A stretch of DNA of 64,000 nt from Rufibacter radiotolerans (GCF_001078055.1 NZ_CP010777.1:890408-954407), one strand, 5' to 3'. Shown: positions 25,718-34,319, counted from the stretch's first letter. Numbers and translations are program-made. The notes: generated by a model from the sequence alone, not told the origin.

Positions 25718-26707
25718 ATGAATAGAAATCAGGATTTAAATGACTTAGAACGCCAGAATTGGGAAAGGATGCAGCGCCGTGATGATGACCAGTTCCGGGG
25801 CTCTTACCGCCAGGACCTTGACCGCGGCGACAAATATGACCAGTTGAACCGCCGCAATAACTTTAATGACCGTGACATTAGCCAGGACTACCGGAGCGCG
25901 CAGTTCCAGGGGACAACTGAAGACCTGCGCCGGGAGAACACCGGGCAATTGCCCCGTGACTACGGCCGGGACCCCAACCGCCGCGGTGAGCGCCTGGATA
26001 ACTTTAACCCCCATGAGGATAATAACGGCCTGGAAGGGGCCACCCGTAACTTCGGTAACATGGGCAGCTACGGCGGAGCGCAAGGCTGGGGTACTTCCCG
26101 CGGCGGCTCCCACCAGGGCGCTTCCCCCGGAAACCAATGGGCCAGCGGCCATGGCCGAGACGAGGGGCGCCCGGTGAACCGCCAGATCTACGGCGCCTAC
26201 CGTGACCGCAACAGCTTCGCGCTAGGTGAACGGGAGCAGTATGACGGAACCAGCCGTTACGGTACCCAGGGCGCAGACACCTCCAGGGGAATAGAGCCTT
26301 CAGAGTGGACCGGCCCTAGAGGAGGCGTTCGGGGCACAGCTGGTTCTGCCAGAAGGCAAGATGACAGCCGGTATGAGATCTATGATGATGCTGAGTCTAA
26401 CTACAGCCGGGGCGAATACGGTAACCAGATGGGAGGCGGCGCCTATATGGGCAGCGGCTATGACCGCCGCACCCACGGGGAGTACGGGCCAATGCTGGAT
26501 TACAACCAGGCCCCCCGCGAGCGTTACAACCAGGAGGGCGAAGGCATGCGTACCGAAAACTACGGAAACATGGCCGGTACCCTCAGCTACGGCATTGACT
26601 GGGACTACCGGTCGGCGGAAGGCCGAAACCGGTTGTATGACCCCATGAGCGGCCACATAAGAAGGCATGACTCCCAGCCTCCCTCACGAGAGGATTTCAA
26701 CTGGTGA
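25718..26707 (+). CDS. Low-complexity Gly/Arg/Asp/Tyr-rich protein
   Basis: A 329-residue protein dominated by Gly, Arg, Asp, Asn, Tyr and Gln, with very few aliphatic residues and no cysteine. Recurring pieces are DLDRGDKYDQLNRR, YGGAQGWGTSRGG, RYNQEGEGMRTENYGNM and SRYEIYDDAESNYSRGEYG. There is no signal peptide or membrane helix. The composition resembles RG/YG-rich proteins that stay unfolded and can phase-separate or bind RNA. Coding is supported by a continuous frame with the window's usual codon choice and a terminator right after the stop. Function unknown. Confidence 0.75.
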   Translation: MNRNQDLNDLERQNWERMQRRDDDQFRGSYRQDLDRGDKYDQLNRRNNFNDRDISQDYRSAQFQGTTEDLRRENTGQLPRDYGRDPNRRGERLDNFNPHEDNNGLEGATRNFGNMGSYGGAQGWGTSRGGSHQGASPGNQWASGHGRDEGRPVNRQIYGAYRDRNSFALGEREQYDGTSRYGTQGADTSRGIEPSEWTGPRGGVRGTAGSARRQDDSRYEIYDDAESNYSRGEYGNQMGGGAYMGSGYDRRTHGEYGPMLDYNQAPRERYNQEGEGMRTENYGNMAGTLSYGIDWDYRSAEGRNRLYDPMSGHIRRHDSQPPSREDFNW

Positions 26708-26710
26708 GAA

Positions 26711-26765
26711 GCATCTTAAAACAGGAAAGGCTGCCCAAAAGGCAGCCTTTCCTGTTTTAAGATGC
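26711..26765 (+). terminator. Long perfect hairpin terminator
   Basis: GCATCTTAAAACAGGAAAGG continues into a 25-bp perfect stem around CAAAA. It starts three bases after the stop of the low-complexity protein gene and touches the next palindrome. Confidence 0.82.
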
Positions 26766-26819
26766 AGCCTTTGCGTTTTGGGCCTGTTTTTAGGAAAACA
26801 GGCCCAAAACGCAAAGGCT
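26766..26819. repeat. Intergenic palindrome, copy 9
   Basis: AGCCTTTGCGTTTTGGGCCTG and its complement form a perfect stem around TAGG. It abuts the preceding hairpin, giving two long hairpins back to back with unrelated stems except for a shared GCAGCCTTT. Confidence 0.87.
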
Positions 26820-26884
26820 TCCGCTACGGGAAGAGGTGGATATATAATCTCCTTAAAACCCGTGCGTTCTAAGGTTGTGCGTTC

Positions 26885-26892
26885 TACCTTTG
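26885..26892 (+). promoter_or_regulatory. Likely -7 element for the lipoprotein/SCO/cytochrome operon
   Basis: TACCTTTG, 28 bases before the ATG at 26920, fits TAnnTTTG. The region upstream lacks a clear TTG at the ideal distance. Confidence 0.5.
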
Positions 26893-26919
26893 CGCTTGTT
26901 GTGAATAATTGACCTGTCT

Positions 26920-27342
26920 ATGAAAAATCCTTGGGTTTTATGGCTGTGCCTGCTTGTGATGGCAGCGTGCGCTCCATCGCCGCAGAAAAAGGTAGAGGTG
27001 TTGCAGCAGGAAGTGTTGGCCTTGCATGACTCGGCCATGGCCAAAATGGGAGCCTTGTACACGGGGCGCAAAGAACTTACCTTCCTCAAAGACTCAGTCA
27101 TCACCAAAGATACCTCTGCCCAGCAACAGTTGGCCCGGCAGATCAATGCCCTGGTACAGGCCGATGAGCACATGATGCAGTGGATGCGGGCTTACCGCAT
27201 CCCCGAAGGCAAGAAACCCGAAGAGGCCCTTACATACCTGCAGGCAGAGAAAACCAAGATAGAACAGGTGCGCCAGGAAATTGAGAAGACCCTGCGGACC
27301 TCAGATTCACTGGCCGCGCATTACAGAACCCCAAAACCATGA
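26920..27342 (+). CDS. Putative lipoprotein, helical
   Basis: A 140-residue exported protein with a lipobox in MKNPWVLWLCLLVMAACAPS (cleavage before Cys17). The mature part is helical and charged (QQEVLALHDSAMAKMGALY, EHMMQWMRAY, EKTKIEQVRQEIEKTL). Similar small lipoproteins occur next to SCO genes in Bacteroidota. Its stop overlaps the next start (ATGA), so it is co-translated with the SCO-family gene and may help in copper handling or respiratory assembly; that role is inferred from context. Confidence 0.75.
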   Translation: MKNPWVLWLCLLVMAACAPSPQKKVEVLQQEVLALHDSAMAKMGALYTGRKELTFLKDSVITKDTSAQQQLARQINALVQADEHMMQWMRAYRIPEGKKPEEALTYLQAEKTKIEQVRQEIEKTLRTSDSLAAHYRTPKP

Positions 27343-27986
27343 GAAACACCCTTTTATCTTTTAGTCTAGGGATAACCCTGTTAGGCGCCTGTACCTCTCC
27401 CCCCGAAAATAAGTCCTTGCCTATTCTGGGACCTAGGGAGCCTAAAGTGACCATGGTGGACGGTACCCCTAAGGTAGATACCGTGTACCACACCATTCCA
27501 GATTTCGCCTTGCTGGACCAGGATAGCCAGATGGTGACCCAGAAAACGGTGGCCAACAAGATTTACGTGGCAGATTTCTTTTTTACGTCCTGTCCCTCTA
27601 TTTGCCCCAAAATGAAAAGCCAGATGCTGCGGGTGTATGAAAAATACAAAGATAACCCCCGGGTGGCACTGCTTTCCCATTCCATAGACCCCACCCATGA
27701 CACCGTGGCGGTGCTGCGCGATTACGCAGACCGCTTAGGCGTGAAGAGTAGTACCTGGCATTTCTTGACGGGCAACCGTGACACCATTCTGGATCTGGCC
27801 CAGAAGCACTACTTCACCAGCGCCATGGTAGACAAGGCTATGCCGGGTGGGTTTGAGCACAGCGGGGCCTTTCTTTTGGTAGACGAGCAACGCCGCCTGC
27901 GCGGTCATTATGACGGCACCAATGCCCAGGACGTAGACAAACTCCTGAAGGATATGGAGGTGCTGCTTTCTGAAAAGAAAAAATAA
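27339..27986 (+). CDS. SCO1/SenC family lipoprotein (copper/thiol-redox)
   Basis: A 215-residue lipoprotein (lipobox LLGAC near residue 16) with a thioredoxin-like fold. The metal/redox site is FTSCPSICPKM (CxxxC, about residues 86-90), with the matching histidine in FEHSGAFLLVD. SCO proteins deliver copper to the CuA centre of cytochrome oxidase or act as thiol reductases. It overlaps the upstream lipoprotein by four bases and is followed after four bases by a cytochrome c gene. Confidence 0.92.
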   Translation: MRNTLLSFSLGITLLGACTSPPENKSLPILGPREPKVTMVDGTPKVDTVYHTIPDFALLDQDSQMVTQKTVANKIYVADFFFTSCPSICPKMKSQMLRVYEKYKDNPRVALLSHSIDPTHDTVAVLRDYADRLGVKSSTWHFLTGNRDTILDLAQKHYFTSAMVDKAMPGGFEHSGAFLLVDEQRRLRGHYDGTNAQDVDKLLKDMEVLLSEKKK

Positions 27987-27990
27987 CGCT

Positions 27991-28392
27991 ATGCGGTTTC
28001 CTGTCATCAAGGTCTTGGGTTGTATTATGATGGGATTGCTGCTCGCCGGCTGTTTTACAGAGCGGGGCCAGGAAGGCGAATTGCTGTACGGTCGCCATTG
28101 CAGTAGCTGTCACCTGGAAAACGGGGAAGGGCTGCGGGGCGTGATTCCGCCCCTGGTCAACTCAGACTATTCAGAGAAGAACCGGGATATTCTGGCTTGC
28201 CTGATCAGGCAGGGAATTAAAGGCCCTATCACGGTAAACGGAAAGACCTACAACCAGGCCATGCCCGGTAACCAGAAACTCACAGAGGCAGACCTGACCA
28301 ATATCATAAACTACCTGTCAAAAGAATTCAAATCACCCAAGGAGAGGGTCTCTTTTGGGGAAATACGGGAACAGGTGAAGGCTTGCCCATAG
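27991..28392 (+). CDS. Class I cytochrome c lipoprotein
   Basis: A 133-residue lipoprotein (lipobox LLLAGC about residue 15-20). Heme site CSSCH in LYGRHCSSCHLENGEG; likely axial Met in YNQAMPGNQKLTE, followed by LTNIINYL, the C-terminal helix of cytochrome c. It probably passes electrons near the oxidase served by the SCO protein. It is the last gene of the three-gene operon. Confidence 0.92.
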   Translation: MRFPVIKVLGCIMMGLLLAGCFTERGQEGELLYGRHCSSCHLENGEGLRGVIPPLVNSDYSEKNRDILACLIRQGIKGPITVNGKTYNQAMPGNQKLTEADLTNIINYLSKEFKSPKERVSFGEIREQVKACP

Positions 28393-28774
28393 ACTCTTTT
28401 CTCAAAACCACATCCTCCTTTGCTTGCTTTAAACCAGCAAACCTGCCAAACGTATTTGGTGGGTCTGCTGGTTTTTTTGCTTAGCCTTTGTTTGATTCTG
28501 GTCACCGCTATTCTGGCTAGTGCACATGCGTTTTACTTTTGGGATTGTGCTTTTCTAAGGTTGGCGGTGGTGTTAGATTTTACAGAAATAAACCGAGATG
28601 GAGTTCCGGGCTGCTAGAAGCCTTCGGTCTTAAAGTTGGGGATTTCTCATGGGAGGGATGTTATGCCAGGGATGCTATTGGTTTTAAGAAACCACCAAAA
28701 GTTGTCGTAGGAAAACAAAAGCTAAAAATATTGGTAATTCTTGTATTTTAGAAGAATAGCTAATAATTTTAGCT
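28393..28774. other. Intergenic region with terminator
   Basis: About 380 bases. It holds the hairpin at 28431-28478. The rest is AT-rich with no convincing frame; the radical SAM promoter is probably within the last 60 bases. Confidence 0.5.
28431..28478 (+). terminator. Terminator after the cytochrome c operon
   Basis: AAACCAGCA and TGCTGGTTT frame an inner CCAAA/TTTGG stem, followed by a run of T. It lies about 40 bases after the cytochrome c stop. Confidence 0.75.
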
Positions 28775-29878
28775 ATGGAAAACGGACCAGAGAAATCGGG
28801 TAAAAGCAGCAAGCCTTTCCAGAATGCCAGCCTTACCAAGGGCCGGGGAGCGCAATACAATCCTGCCAACCCTTACTTGAAACAGGAGTATGTACTGGAG
28901 CATATAGAGGGGCTGGACGAGCCTTGGGAGCAGCAGGCGGCTACCCAGTTCTTTCAGGAAAAACCTAAAACCATAGTGAATGAGGTGAACTCCCCAGACC
29001 TGGGTCTCATGTATTCCATGAACCCTTACCAGGGGTGTGAGCACGGCTGCGTGTACTGTTATGCGCGCAACACCCATGCCTATTGGGGCTTGGGGGCGGG
29101 GCTGGACTTTGAGCAGAAGATCATCATAAAAGAGAACGCAGCCCAGGTGTTAAAGCAACAACTGGAGAACCCCCAGTGGGTGGTAAGGCCTATTATGCTG
29201 GCCGGTAACACAGACTGCTACCAACCCATTGAGGCCAAAAAGAAGATCACCAGGCAGTTGCTGGAAGTACTGCTGCAGTACCGGCACCCGGTAAGCATGA
29301 TCACTAAGAATTCCCTTATCCTCCGGGACCTTGACCTGATCCAGGAACTGAGCAAACACCAGCTGGTGCACGTGAATATTTCCATCACTACTCTGGACGA
29401 GGCGCTTCGGTTAAAGCTGGAGCCGCGCACCGCCACGGGTGCCAAAAGACTGGCCGTGGTGAAGGCGCTGTCTGAGGCAGGCGTCCCGGTGAACGTAATG
29501 GTGACCCCGGTTATTCCGGGGTTGAACGACCATGAGGTGCCCGCTATTCTGGAGGCATCGGCGGCGGCCGGGGCCTTGTCTGCAGCCTATACCATTGTGC
29601 GGTTGAACGGGGCCGTGGGCGAAACCTTTGAAGACTGGATTCATAAAGCCTACCCAGACCGGGCCAACAAAGTGCTCAACCAGATCAAATCCTGCCACGG
29701 CGGAACGCTTAATGATAGCCAGTTTGGACGGCGCATGGCAGGGGAGGGGAAGTGGGCGGAGACCATCAAGGCCCTGTTCAAGATTTCCCTTCGGCGCCAT
29801 TTCCAGGGCAGGACCATGCCGGCCTATAACCTGTCTGCCTTTTCGCCGCGGGCGGGTAAACAGCTCTCCATGTTCTAG
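28775..29878 (+). CDS. PA0069 family radical SAM protein
   Basis: A 367-residue protein with the radical SAM cluster motif in GCEHGCVYCYARN (Cys88, Cys92, Cys95). Other family marks are AGNTDCYQPIE, NVHVSITTLDE-like VHVNISITTLDE, and LEPRTATGAKRL. It resembles the spore photoproduct lyase/Rv2578c-like group, whose reaction is not established outside spore formers. The start ATG is preceded by AT-rich sequence. It appears to be monocistronic. Confidence 0.9.
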   Translation: MENGPEKSGKSSKPFQNASLTKGRGAQYNPANPYLKQEYVLEHIEGLDEPWEQQAATQFFQEKPKTIVNEVNSPDLGLMYSMNPYQGCEHGCVYCYARNTHAYWGLGAGLDFEQKIIIKENAAQVLKQQLENPQWVVRPIMLAGNTDCYQPIEAKKKITRQLLEVLLQYRHPVSMITKNSLILRDLDLIQELSKHQLVHVNISITTLDEALRLKLEPRTATGAKRLAVVKALSEAGVPVNVMVTPVIPGLNDHEVPAILEASAAAGALSAAYTIVRLNGAVGETFEDWIHKAYPDRANKVLNQIKSCHGGTLNDSQFGRRMAGEGKWAETIKALFKISLRRHFQGRTMPAYNLSAFSPRAGKQLSMF

Positions 29879-30459
29879 TAATTGCCTCTTTCTGCTTCTT
29901 TGATAAAAAGGCGGCTTTAAAGGTTGCCTTAGAGGGAGACAGCCGCGAAGGCTGTTTGAACTGCTTAAAGAAATACTAGAAATAGAAAGAAGTAACTGCT
30001 TGATGGAATGGATTGGTGATGCGAAGGGGTGACAGCTTGTCAGGTGGGATAAGGGCGGATTAGCCCCTGTAAGGAAGGGAACTGGTTAAGCAGGAAGGAA
30101 GGCTGTCAGGGGGAAGCGTGATTAGGGTTTGCCTAGGAGGCAATGGAAGATTTAGGGAATGCTGCCAGAAAGGATTCTATAAACCGAAGCCAGCCAGAAA
30201 GCGGTGTTCCACGGGTAAAGAAAGGTTGAAGGTGATAGGGTATAAGCTGTTTTGGGTCAACTGTATATAGGTGTTTATCTATATAATTGGTTGAGCAGAG
30301 GGATGGGCCCTTAAGCGAGGAAAGGAATCTGGGGAGGAGTTCTGGTTGTACGGGAGATGCGGGCAAGGGTTTTAGAAGAGGATAGCCTTGGTAAAAACAT
30401 AGAAGGCTCTTTCTGGGTAGAACCTTTCTAAAACAGGTGTGGTCTTCGTATCTTTAGGC
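29879..30459. other. Non-coding stretch, nothing recognised
   Basis: About 580 bases with mixed composition. Short open frames exist on the minus strand (around 30133-30366), but they lack coding character and plausible starts. The sequence TATCTTTA at 30449-30456, just before the next gene, could be a -7 element, which would leave an almost leaderless message. Confidence 0.4.
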
Positions 30460-31623
30460 ATGGGGAAGGCCATCTTATCTACAAGCGCTGTGGCTGGGAA
30501 GAAAGTAAAGCGAAGCTTCTTGTTTAAACTGATTGTGGTTCTGAACATAGGAGCCGCGGTCTTGTTTGTGCTTTCCCATGTGGCTTCCTATATCAACCCT
30601 GCGGTCCTCTGGGTGGGTAGCCTGGTGGCGCTCACCTTTCCGGTGTTGCTGCTCCTGAACTTGCTGTTCATTCTCTACTGGCTCCTGGTCAAAAGCCGGG
30701 CGGTGTTCATTTCCTTGTTTGCCTTGTTGGTGGGGTTCAATAATCTGCAGGCCCAGATCCAGCTTAACCTCTTCCCCTCTGAGGTGCCAACCAACGCCCA
30801 GCAACTGCGGGTGCTCAGTTTCAACGCCCGGCTTTTTGACCTATATGCCTGGACCGGCAACCCGCGCACCCGAGACAAGATCTTTAAGATGGTGCAGGAT
30901 GAGAGCCCCGATATCATCTGCTTCCAGGAGTTCTATACTTCTTCCCGGTCCGGCCGGAATAACCTGGATACGCTCCTCCGTTTGCAGAAAGCCACCAACC
31001 AGCACGTGGCCTATACAGAGACCCTCCGGAAGACAGACCATTGGGGAATCGCCACCTTCAGCTCGTTCCCGGTGGTTAGGCGGGGCAACATCCTGTTCAA
31101 TGAGAAAACCAACAACCTCTGTATTTTCACCGACCTTAAAATCGGCCCGGACACGGTGCGGGTTTACAACGTGCACTTCCAGTCTAATCGGTTCAAGCGG
31201 GAGGACTACGAGTTCTTGGGAAACCCCAACGCCAAGCCTTCTAACGATGAGAAACTGATGGCCTCTCGCAACATCATCCGGCGCCTGCAGGTGGGGGCCA
31301 CCAAGCGGGCGTACCAGGTGAAAGTGGTGGCAGACCATATTGAAAACTCACCGTACCCGGTCATTGTCTGCGGCGACTTCAATGACCCGCCGGCCTCCTT
31401 TACGTATAATAAAATTAGCAAAGGGCTGAAGGATGCGTTTGTGGAAAGCGGCTGGGGACTAGGCAATACCTTTAACGGACTCTTCTCCATCTTGCGCATT
31501 GACTACCTCCTGCATGACGCCAGAATGGTAGGCACAGGGTACCGCACCATCCGGCAGAACCTTTCAGACCACTACCCTATTGTGAGTGACCTTTGGCTGA
31601 AAAAGGTCGAGCCAGTCAAGTAA
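30460..31623 (+). CDS. Endonuclease/exonuclease/phosphatase family membrane protein
   Basis: A 387-residue protein from the ATG at 30460. Three hydrophobic helices lie in the first 110 residues (IVVLNIGAAVLFVLSHVAS; VGSLVALTFPVLLLLNLLF; AVFISLFALLVGF). The EEP catalytic domain follows: RVLSFNARLFD, IICFQEFY (metal Glu), VRVYNVHFQS, VIVCGDFNDPP (Asp/Asn), and SDHYPIVSDL (Asp-His). It probably acts outside the inner membrane on a phosphodiester substrate such as a nucleic acid or lipid; substrate unknown. It converges on a CDF transporter across a palindrome. Confidence 0.88.
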   Translation: MGKAILSTSAVAGKKVKRSFLFKLIVVLNIGAAVLFVLSHVASYINPAVLWVGSLVALTFPVLLLLNLLFILYWLLVKSRAVFISLFALLVGFNNLQAQIQLNLFPSEVPTNAQQLRVLSFNARLFDLYAWTGNPRTRDKIFKMVQDESPDIICFQEFYTSSRSGRNNLDTLLRLQKATNQHVAYTETLRKTDHWGIATFSSFPVVRRGNILFNEKTNNLCIFTDLKIGPDTVRVYNVHFQSNRFKREDYEFLGNPNAKPSNDEKLMASRNIIRRLQVGATKRAYQVKVVADHIENSPYPVIVCGDFNDPPASFTYNKISKGLKDAFVESGWGLGNTFNGLFSILRIDYLLHDARMVGTGYRTIRQNLSDHYPIVSDLWLKKVEPVK

Positions 31624-31649
31624 GTAATTGTATTTTGCGGAGTTGCTGG

Positions 31650-31681
31650 TTTGGGCCCGTTTTAAGAAAAACGGGCCCAAA
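31650..31681. repeat. Intergenic palindrome, copy 10
   Basis: TTTGGGCCCGTTTT pairs with AAAACGGGCCCAAA (loop about AAGA). It lies between the converging endonuclease-like and CDF genes, nine bases from the latter's stop. Confidence 0.85.
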
Positions 31682-31690
31682 ACGCCTACG

Positions 31691-32698
31691 TTATTGGACG
31701 GGGTGCAGCACGTGCTTCTGGTTTTCAATCACATTGTCTAGGGTCCACTCCACGCGGCCCACAAAGGCGTGCTCCCTAACCTTACAGTCAGATTTGGTGC
31801 AGAGACGGCAACTGTCAGGGGGCAGGCAGGGGTCCAGGTGCACGAACAACTCCACTACGTCGCCCATTTCCTGGGTGATGATCTCCTGTAGCAACTCTAC
31901 TTCCTGGTGTGATTCCTGCAGGTTAAAGTACCAGGGCAGGGTAAGGTGGCAGTCTATGTGCAGCATGCTGCCGTACTTGATCACGCGCATGTTGTGCAGG
32001 TCAATCCAGTTCTCGCGGCGGCGCTGGTTAAGCACGGCTATGATGCGGTCCATGAGCTGGTGGTCGGCCTCATCCATTACCCCAGAGATGGAGTTGCGCA
32101 CAATGCCGTACCCTGTGTACATGATGAAGGAACCAAAGATAATGGCCACCACCGAGTCTAGCCAGACCAGTTGGGTAAAGTAGATGCAGCCCAGGCCTAC
32201 CACCAGGCCAAGGCTGGAATAGGCGTCTGAGAGCAGGTGCTTGCCATTGGCGATAATGGTGAGCGAATGGTCACGGGTGCCGCGTTTGACCAGGTAGCGG
32301 CCTGCCACGTAATTGGCGGCGCCGGCCACCAGGGTAAGCACAATACCCACGTCCATCTTTTGGACCGGTTGCGGGTACAGCAGGTTGTAAATGGATTTGA
32401 CAAGAATGGCAGCGCCCGCCAGGGTAATGAGCGCCCCTTCCAGACCTGAGGAGATGAATTCTATCTTGCCGTGCCCGTAGGGGTGGTCCAGGTCACGGGG
32501 CTTGGCCGCCAGGTACACGCTATACAAGGCCACGCCGCCCGCCACAAAGTTAATGATGGACTCCAGGGCATCGGTTAAGATGGCGTTGGAGTTGGTGATA
32601 AAGAAAGCGACGAATTTAATCCCCAACAGCAGCACGGCCATCAGAAGCATGAGGGCCATTACACGAATGGGGGAAACCTTGGAAGGAGGGGTGGGCAT
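31691..32698 (-). CDS. Cation diffusion facilitator family transporter
   Basis: A 335-residue inner-membrane antiporter with about six helices. Metal-site residues are visible in NAILTDALES (helix 2) and in GKHLLSDAYSSLG (HxxxD, helix 5); HPYGHGKIEFISS lies between. The cytosolic C-terminal domain is present but extended by a cysteine-rich segment (DPCLPPDSCRLCTKSDC, about 292-308), which may bind metal. Such carriers export Zn, Co, Fe or Mn in exchange for protons. Specificity cannot be read from sequence alone. Confidence 0.92.
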   Translation of the reverse strand: MPTPPSKVSPIRVMALMLLMAVLLLGIKFVAFFITNSNAILTDALESIINFVAGGVALYSVYLAAKPRDLDHPYGHGKIEFISSGLEGALITLAGAAILVKSIYNLLYPQPVQKMDVGIVLTLVAGAANYVAGRYLVKRGTRDHSLTIIANGKHLLSDAYSSLGLVVGLGCIYFTQLVWLDSVVAIIFGSFIMYTGYGIVRNSISGVMDEADHQLMDRIIAVLNQRRRENWIDLHNMRVIKYGSMLHIDCHLTLPWYFNLQESHQEVELLQEIITQEMGDVVELFVHLDPCLPPDSCRLCTKSDCKVREHAFVGRVEWTLDNVIENQKHVLHPVQ

Positions 32699-32868
32699 AA
32701 AAGCGGATTTAAGGCAAGCCTTTTGCCCTCAAACGGAGGGGAGGCAAAAGGGGGTACAAAAGTACAGCCTTTTTTGGTACCGCTACCGCAATTTTTGGAG
32801 GTGGCCGTAACGCTGCCTTCGGAACAAAGGATTGGTCCTGGCGCGGCAAGCAAAGAAAAGGTGACTTC

Positions 32869-32955
32869 TTACCCGAAAAGGGCCGTCAGTAACCAGGTCA
32901 CAAAGGAGGCCAGAAGGCCCAGGAAGAAAAATAAGAAGCCCAGGATGGTACGCAT
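32869..32955 (-). CDS. 28-residue single-helix membrane protein
   Basis: Encodes MRTILGFLFFFLGLLASFVT plus WLLTALFG, an almost uninterrupted hydrophobic helix. Upstream on the same strand is TATCTTTA (32983-32976), with TTG (33003-33001) 17 bases before it, a good Bacteroidota promoter. The ATG lies about 20 bases after that. Small proteins of this size are often missed. No family recognised. Confidence 0.5.
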   Translation of the reverse strand: MRTILGFLFFFLGLLASFVTWLLTALFG

Positions 32956-32975
32956 AGCCTTATGTTAAATCTTAG

Positions 32976-33003
32976 TAAAGATACTACATTCAGATTAATG
33001 CAA
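32976..33003 (-). promoter_or_regulatory. Promoter for the 28-residue membrane protein
   Basis: TTG, 17-base spacer, TATCTTTA on the minus strand, close to the TTG/TAnnTTTG consensus. Confidence 0.45.
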
Positions 33004-33107
33004 CAAATCCCTTGATTCTTTCATATAACTACTATTGCAATTGGCTAACAATCCTCTTAGTTTAGCCTTTTCGACAAAACCTAAATTTACGACTTTACCT
33101 ATTGCAT

Positions 33108-33299
33108 ATGAATAGCCCGGTTAACAAGGTTGTAGTGGGAAAACCAATTGAGAAGCTGCTGAAGAACAGCGCATTACTGGCTGTAGATACTTCCTCCGTA
33201 AATGATTCCTTAGCCCGCCTGGAGGCACTAAGGCAAACCTATATCCAGTCGCCTACCGCCGGGAGGAATGTCTTTAAGCTTCCTGGCCTGGAGCTGTAG
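33108..33299 (+). CDS. Small protein of unknown function
   Basis: A 63-residue protein (ATG at 33108) with a coding-like sequence: KVVVGKPIEKLLKNSALLAV, DSLARLEALRQTYIQS, and NVFKLPGLEL at the end. It is amphipathic, without signal peptide or membrane helix. It lies alone between two minus-strand genes, followed by a decayed and a perfect palindrome. No family recognised. Confidence 0.5.
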   Translation: MNSPVNKVVVGKPIEKLLKNSALLAVDTSSVNDSLARLEALRQTYIQSPTAGRNVFKLPGLEL

Positions 33300-33618
33300 C
33301 CTAGCTTTACCGTTATTTCTTTTAGCCAGGTGGCAGAGCCGCCCCATGCCTTGGCGTTGGCGGAACGCTGTTTTTGGCACGTTTGCTGGAAAATAGCCCT
33401 AAAACGTCCGGGGGAGTGCAAGCCTGCGCCTGAAGTATGCTCCCCGGCAGGTTTATGTAAAAGTAAAATAGTTTCGAAGCCCTCCTTAAGACCATGGAAA
33501 CCTCTTAGAAGGCGGGCTTTAGTTAGGTGCTGATCATCAAAAGGGAGCCCCGTGTTTTGGGGGCGTTTTTCGTAAAACGCCCCCAAAACACGGGGCTCCC
33601 TTTTATTTTTCTAAAAAA
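33300..33618. other. Intergenic region with two palindromes
   Basis: About 320 bases. A decayed palindrome lies near 33368-33406 (CTGTTTTTGGCACGTTTGC ... AGCCCTAAAACG) and a perfect one at 33539-33604. No coding frame is convincing. Confidence 0.5.
33539..33604. repeat. Intergenic palindrome, copy 11 (bidirectional terminator)
   Basis: AAAAGGGAGCCCCGTGTTTT pairs with its complement through about 31 bp, flanked by A on the left and TTTTATTTTT on the right. It is one of the clearest terminator forms, placed between the small plus-strand gene and the converging response regulator gene. Confidence 0.9.
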
Positions 33619-34260
33619 CTAGTCTATCAGGCCTTGCTTGATGGCGTACTTGATAAGGGTAGCCGTGTTGCGGGCCTTGGTTTTCTCAATCAGGTGCTGG
33701 CGGTGCGACTCAATGGTTCTTTTGCTGGCAAAGATCTTGTCAGCGATCTCAGCGTTGGTATAGCCCTCGGCAATGAGCTTGAGCACCTCCATCTCACGCT
33801 TGGAGATCTCCGGCATATTGTTGGCCTTGGCTTCTCCGGCCGGGTTGTTGGCTTTCTGCAGCAGGTTAAGCGCTACTTCTGAGCAGATAAAGGAGTTGTC
33901 ATTGGCCACGGTTTTAATAGCATGCACCAGCTCGTCACGGCCGGCGGTCTTCAGTACAAAGCCCATGGCGCCGGAGGCCCGTACCTTCTGCACGTAACTC
34001 TCCTGGTCCAGCATGGTCAAGACCAGAACCTTGGCTTCAGGGTGCTTTTGCTGTAGCTGTTTCAGGGTCTCAAAGCCATCCATGACCGGCATGTTAAGGT
34101 CTAACATGATCACGTCTGGCGTAGTGGTTTCCAGGAGCTTCAGGAGTTGCTCTCCATTTTCTGCCTCCCCAATAATCTGGATAGTGCGCTCTGATTTCAA
34201 CAGAGATTTTATTCCGTCCCGTATGATGGTGTGATCATCAACCAAAATTACTTTTGTCAT
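33619..34260 (-). CDS. NarL/FixJ-type response regulator
   Basis: A 213-residue two-component regulator. The receiver domain (1-120) has the acidic pocket VDDH (8-10), phosphoacceptor Asp54 in IMLDLNMPVMDGF, and Lys near 104 (VLKTAG). The LuxR-type helix-turn-helix is C-terminal (ISKREMEVLKLIAEGYTNAE; SKRTIESHRQHLIEK). Such regulators usually pair with HisKA_3 kinases; the six-PAS kinase at 36074-39163 has that kinase type and is the nearest candidate partner. A promoter with TTG and TATATTTA 20 bases apart lies upstream. Confidence 0.93.
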   Translation of the reverse strand: MTKVILVDDHTIIRDGIKSLLKSERTIQIIGEAENGEQLLKLLETTTPDVIMLDLNMPVMDGFETLKQLQQKHPEAKVLVLTMLDQESYVQKVRASGAMGFVLKTAGRDELVHAIKTVANDNSFICSEVALNLLQKANNPAGEAKANNMPEISKREMEVLKLIAEGYTNAEIADKIFASKRTIESHRQHLIEKTKARNTATLIKYAIKQGLID

Positions 34261-34288
34261 GCCAACTGATGTTAGATTGCTTTTATAA

Positions 34289-34319
34289 TAAATATAACAA
34301 TGGTTAAGTTCAAAACCAA
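34289..34319 (-). promoter_or_regulatory. Promoter of the response regulator gene
   Basis: On the minus strand: TTG (34319-34317), 20-base spacer, TATATTTA (34296-34289), then the ATG about 29 bases on. Close to the Bacteroidota TTG/TAnnTTTG consensus. Confidence 0.5.

Noticed and set aside
30133-30366. 77-residue minus-strand open frame
   Set aside because: No plausible promoter, start or protein-like composition; it lies alone in a non-coding stretch.
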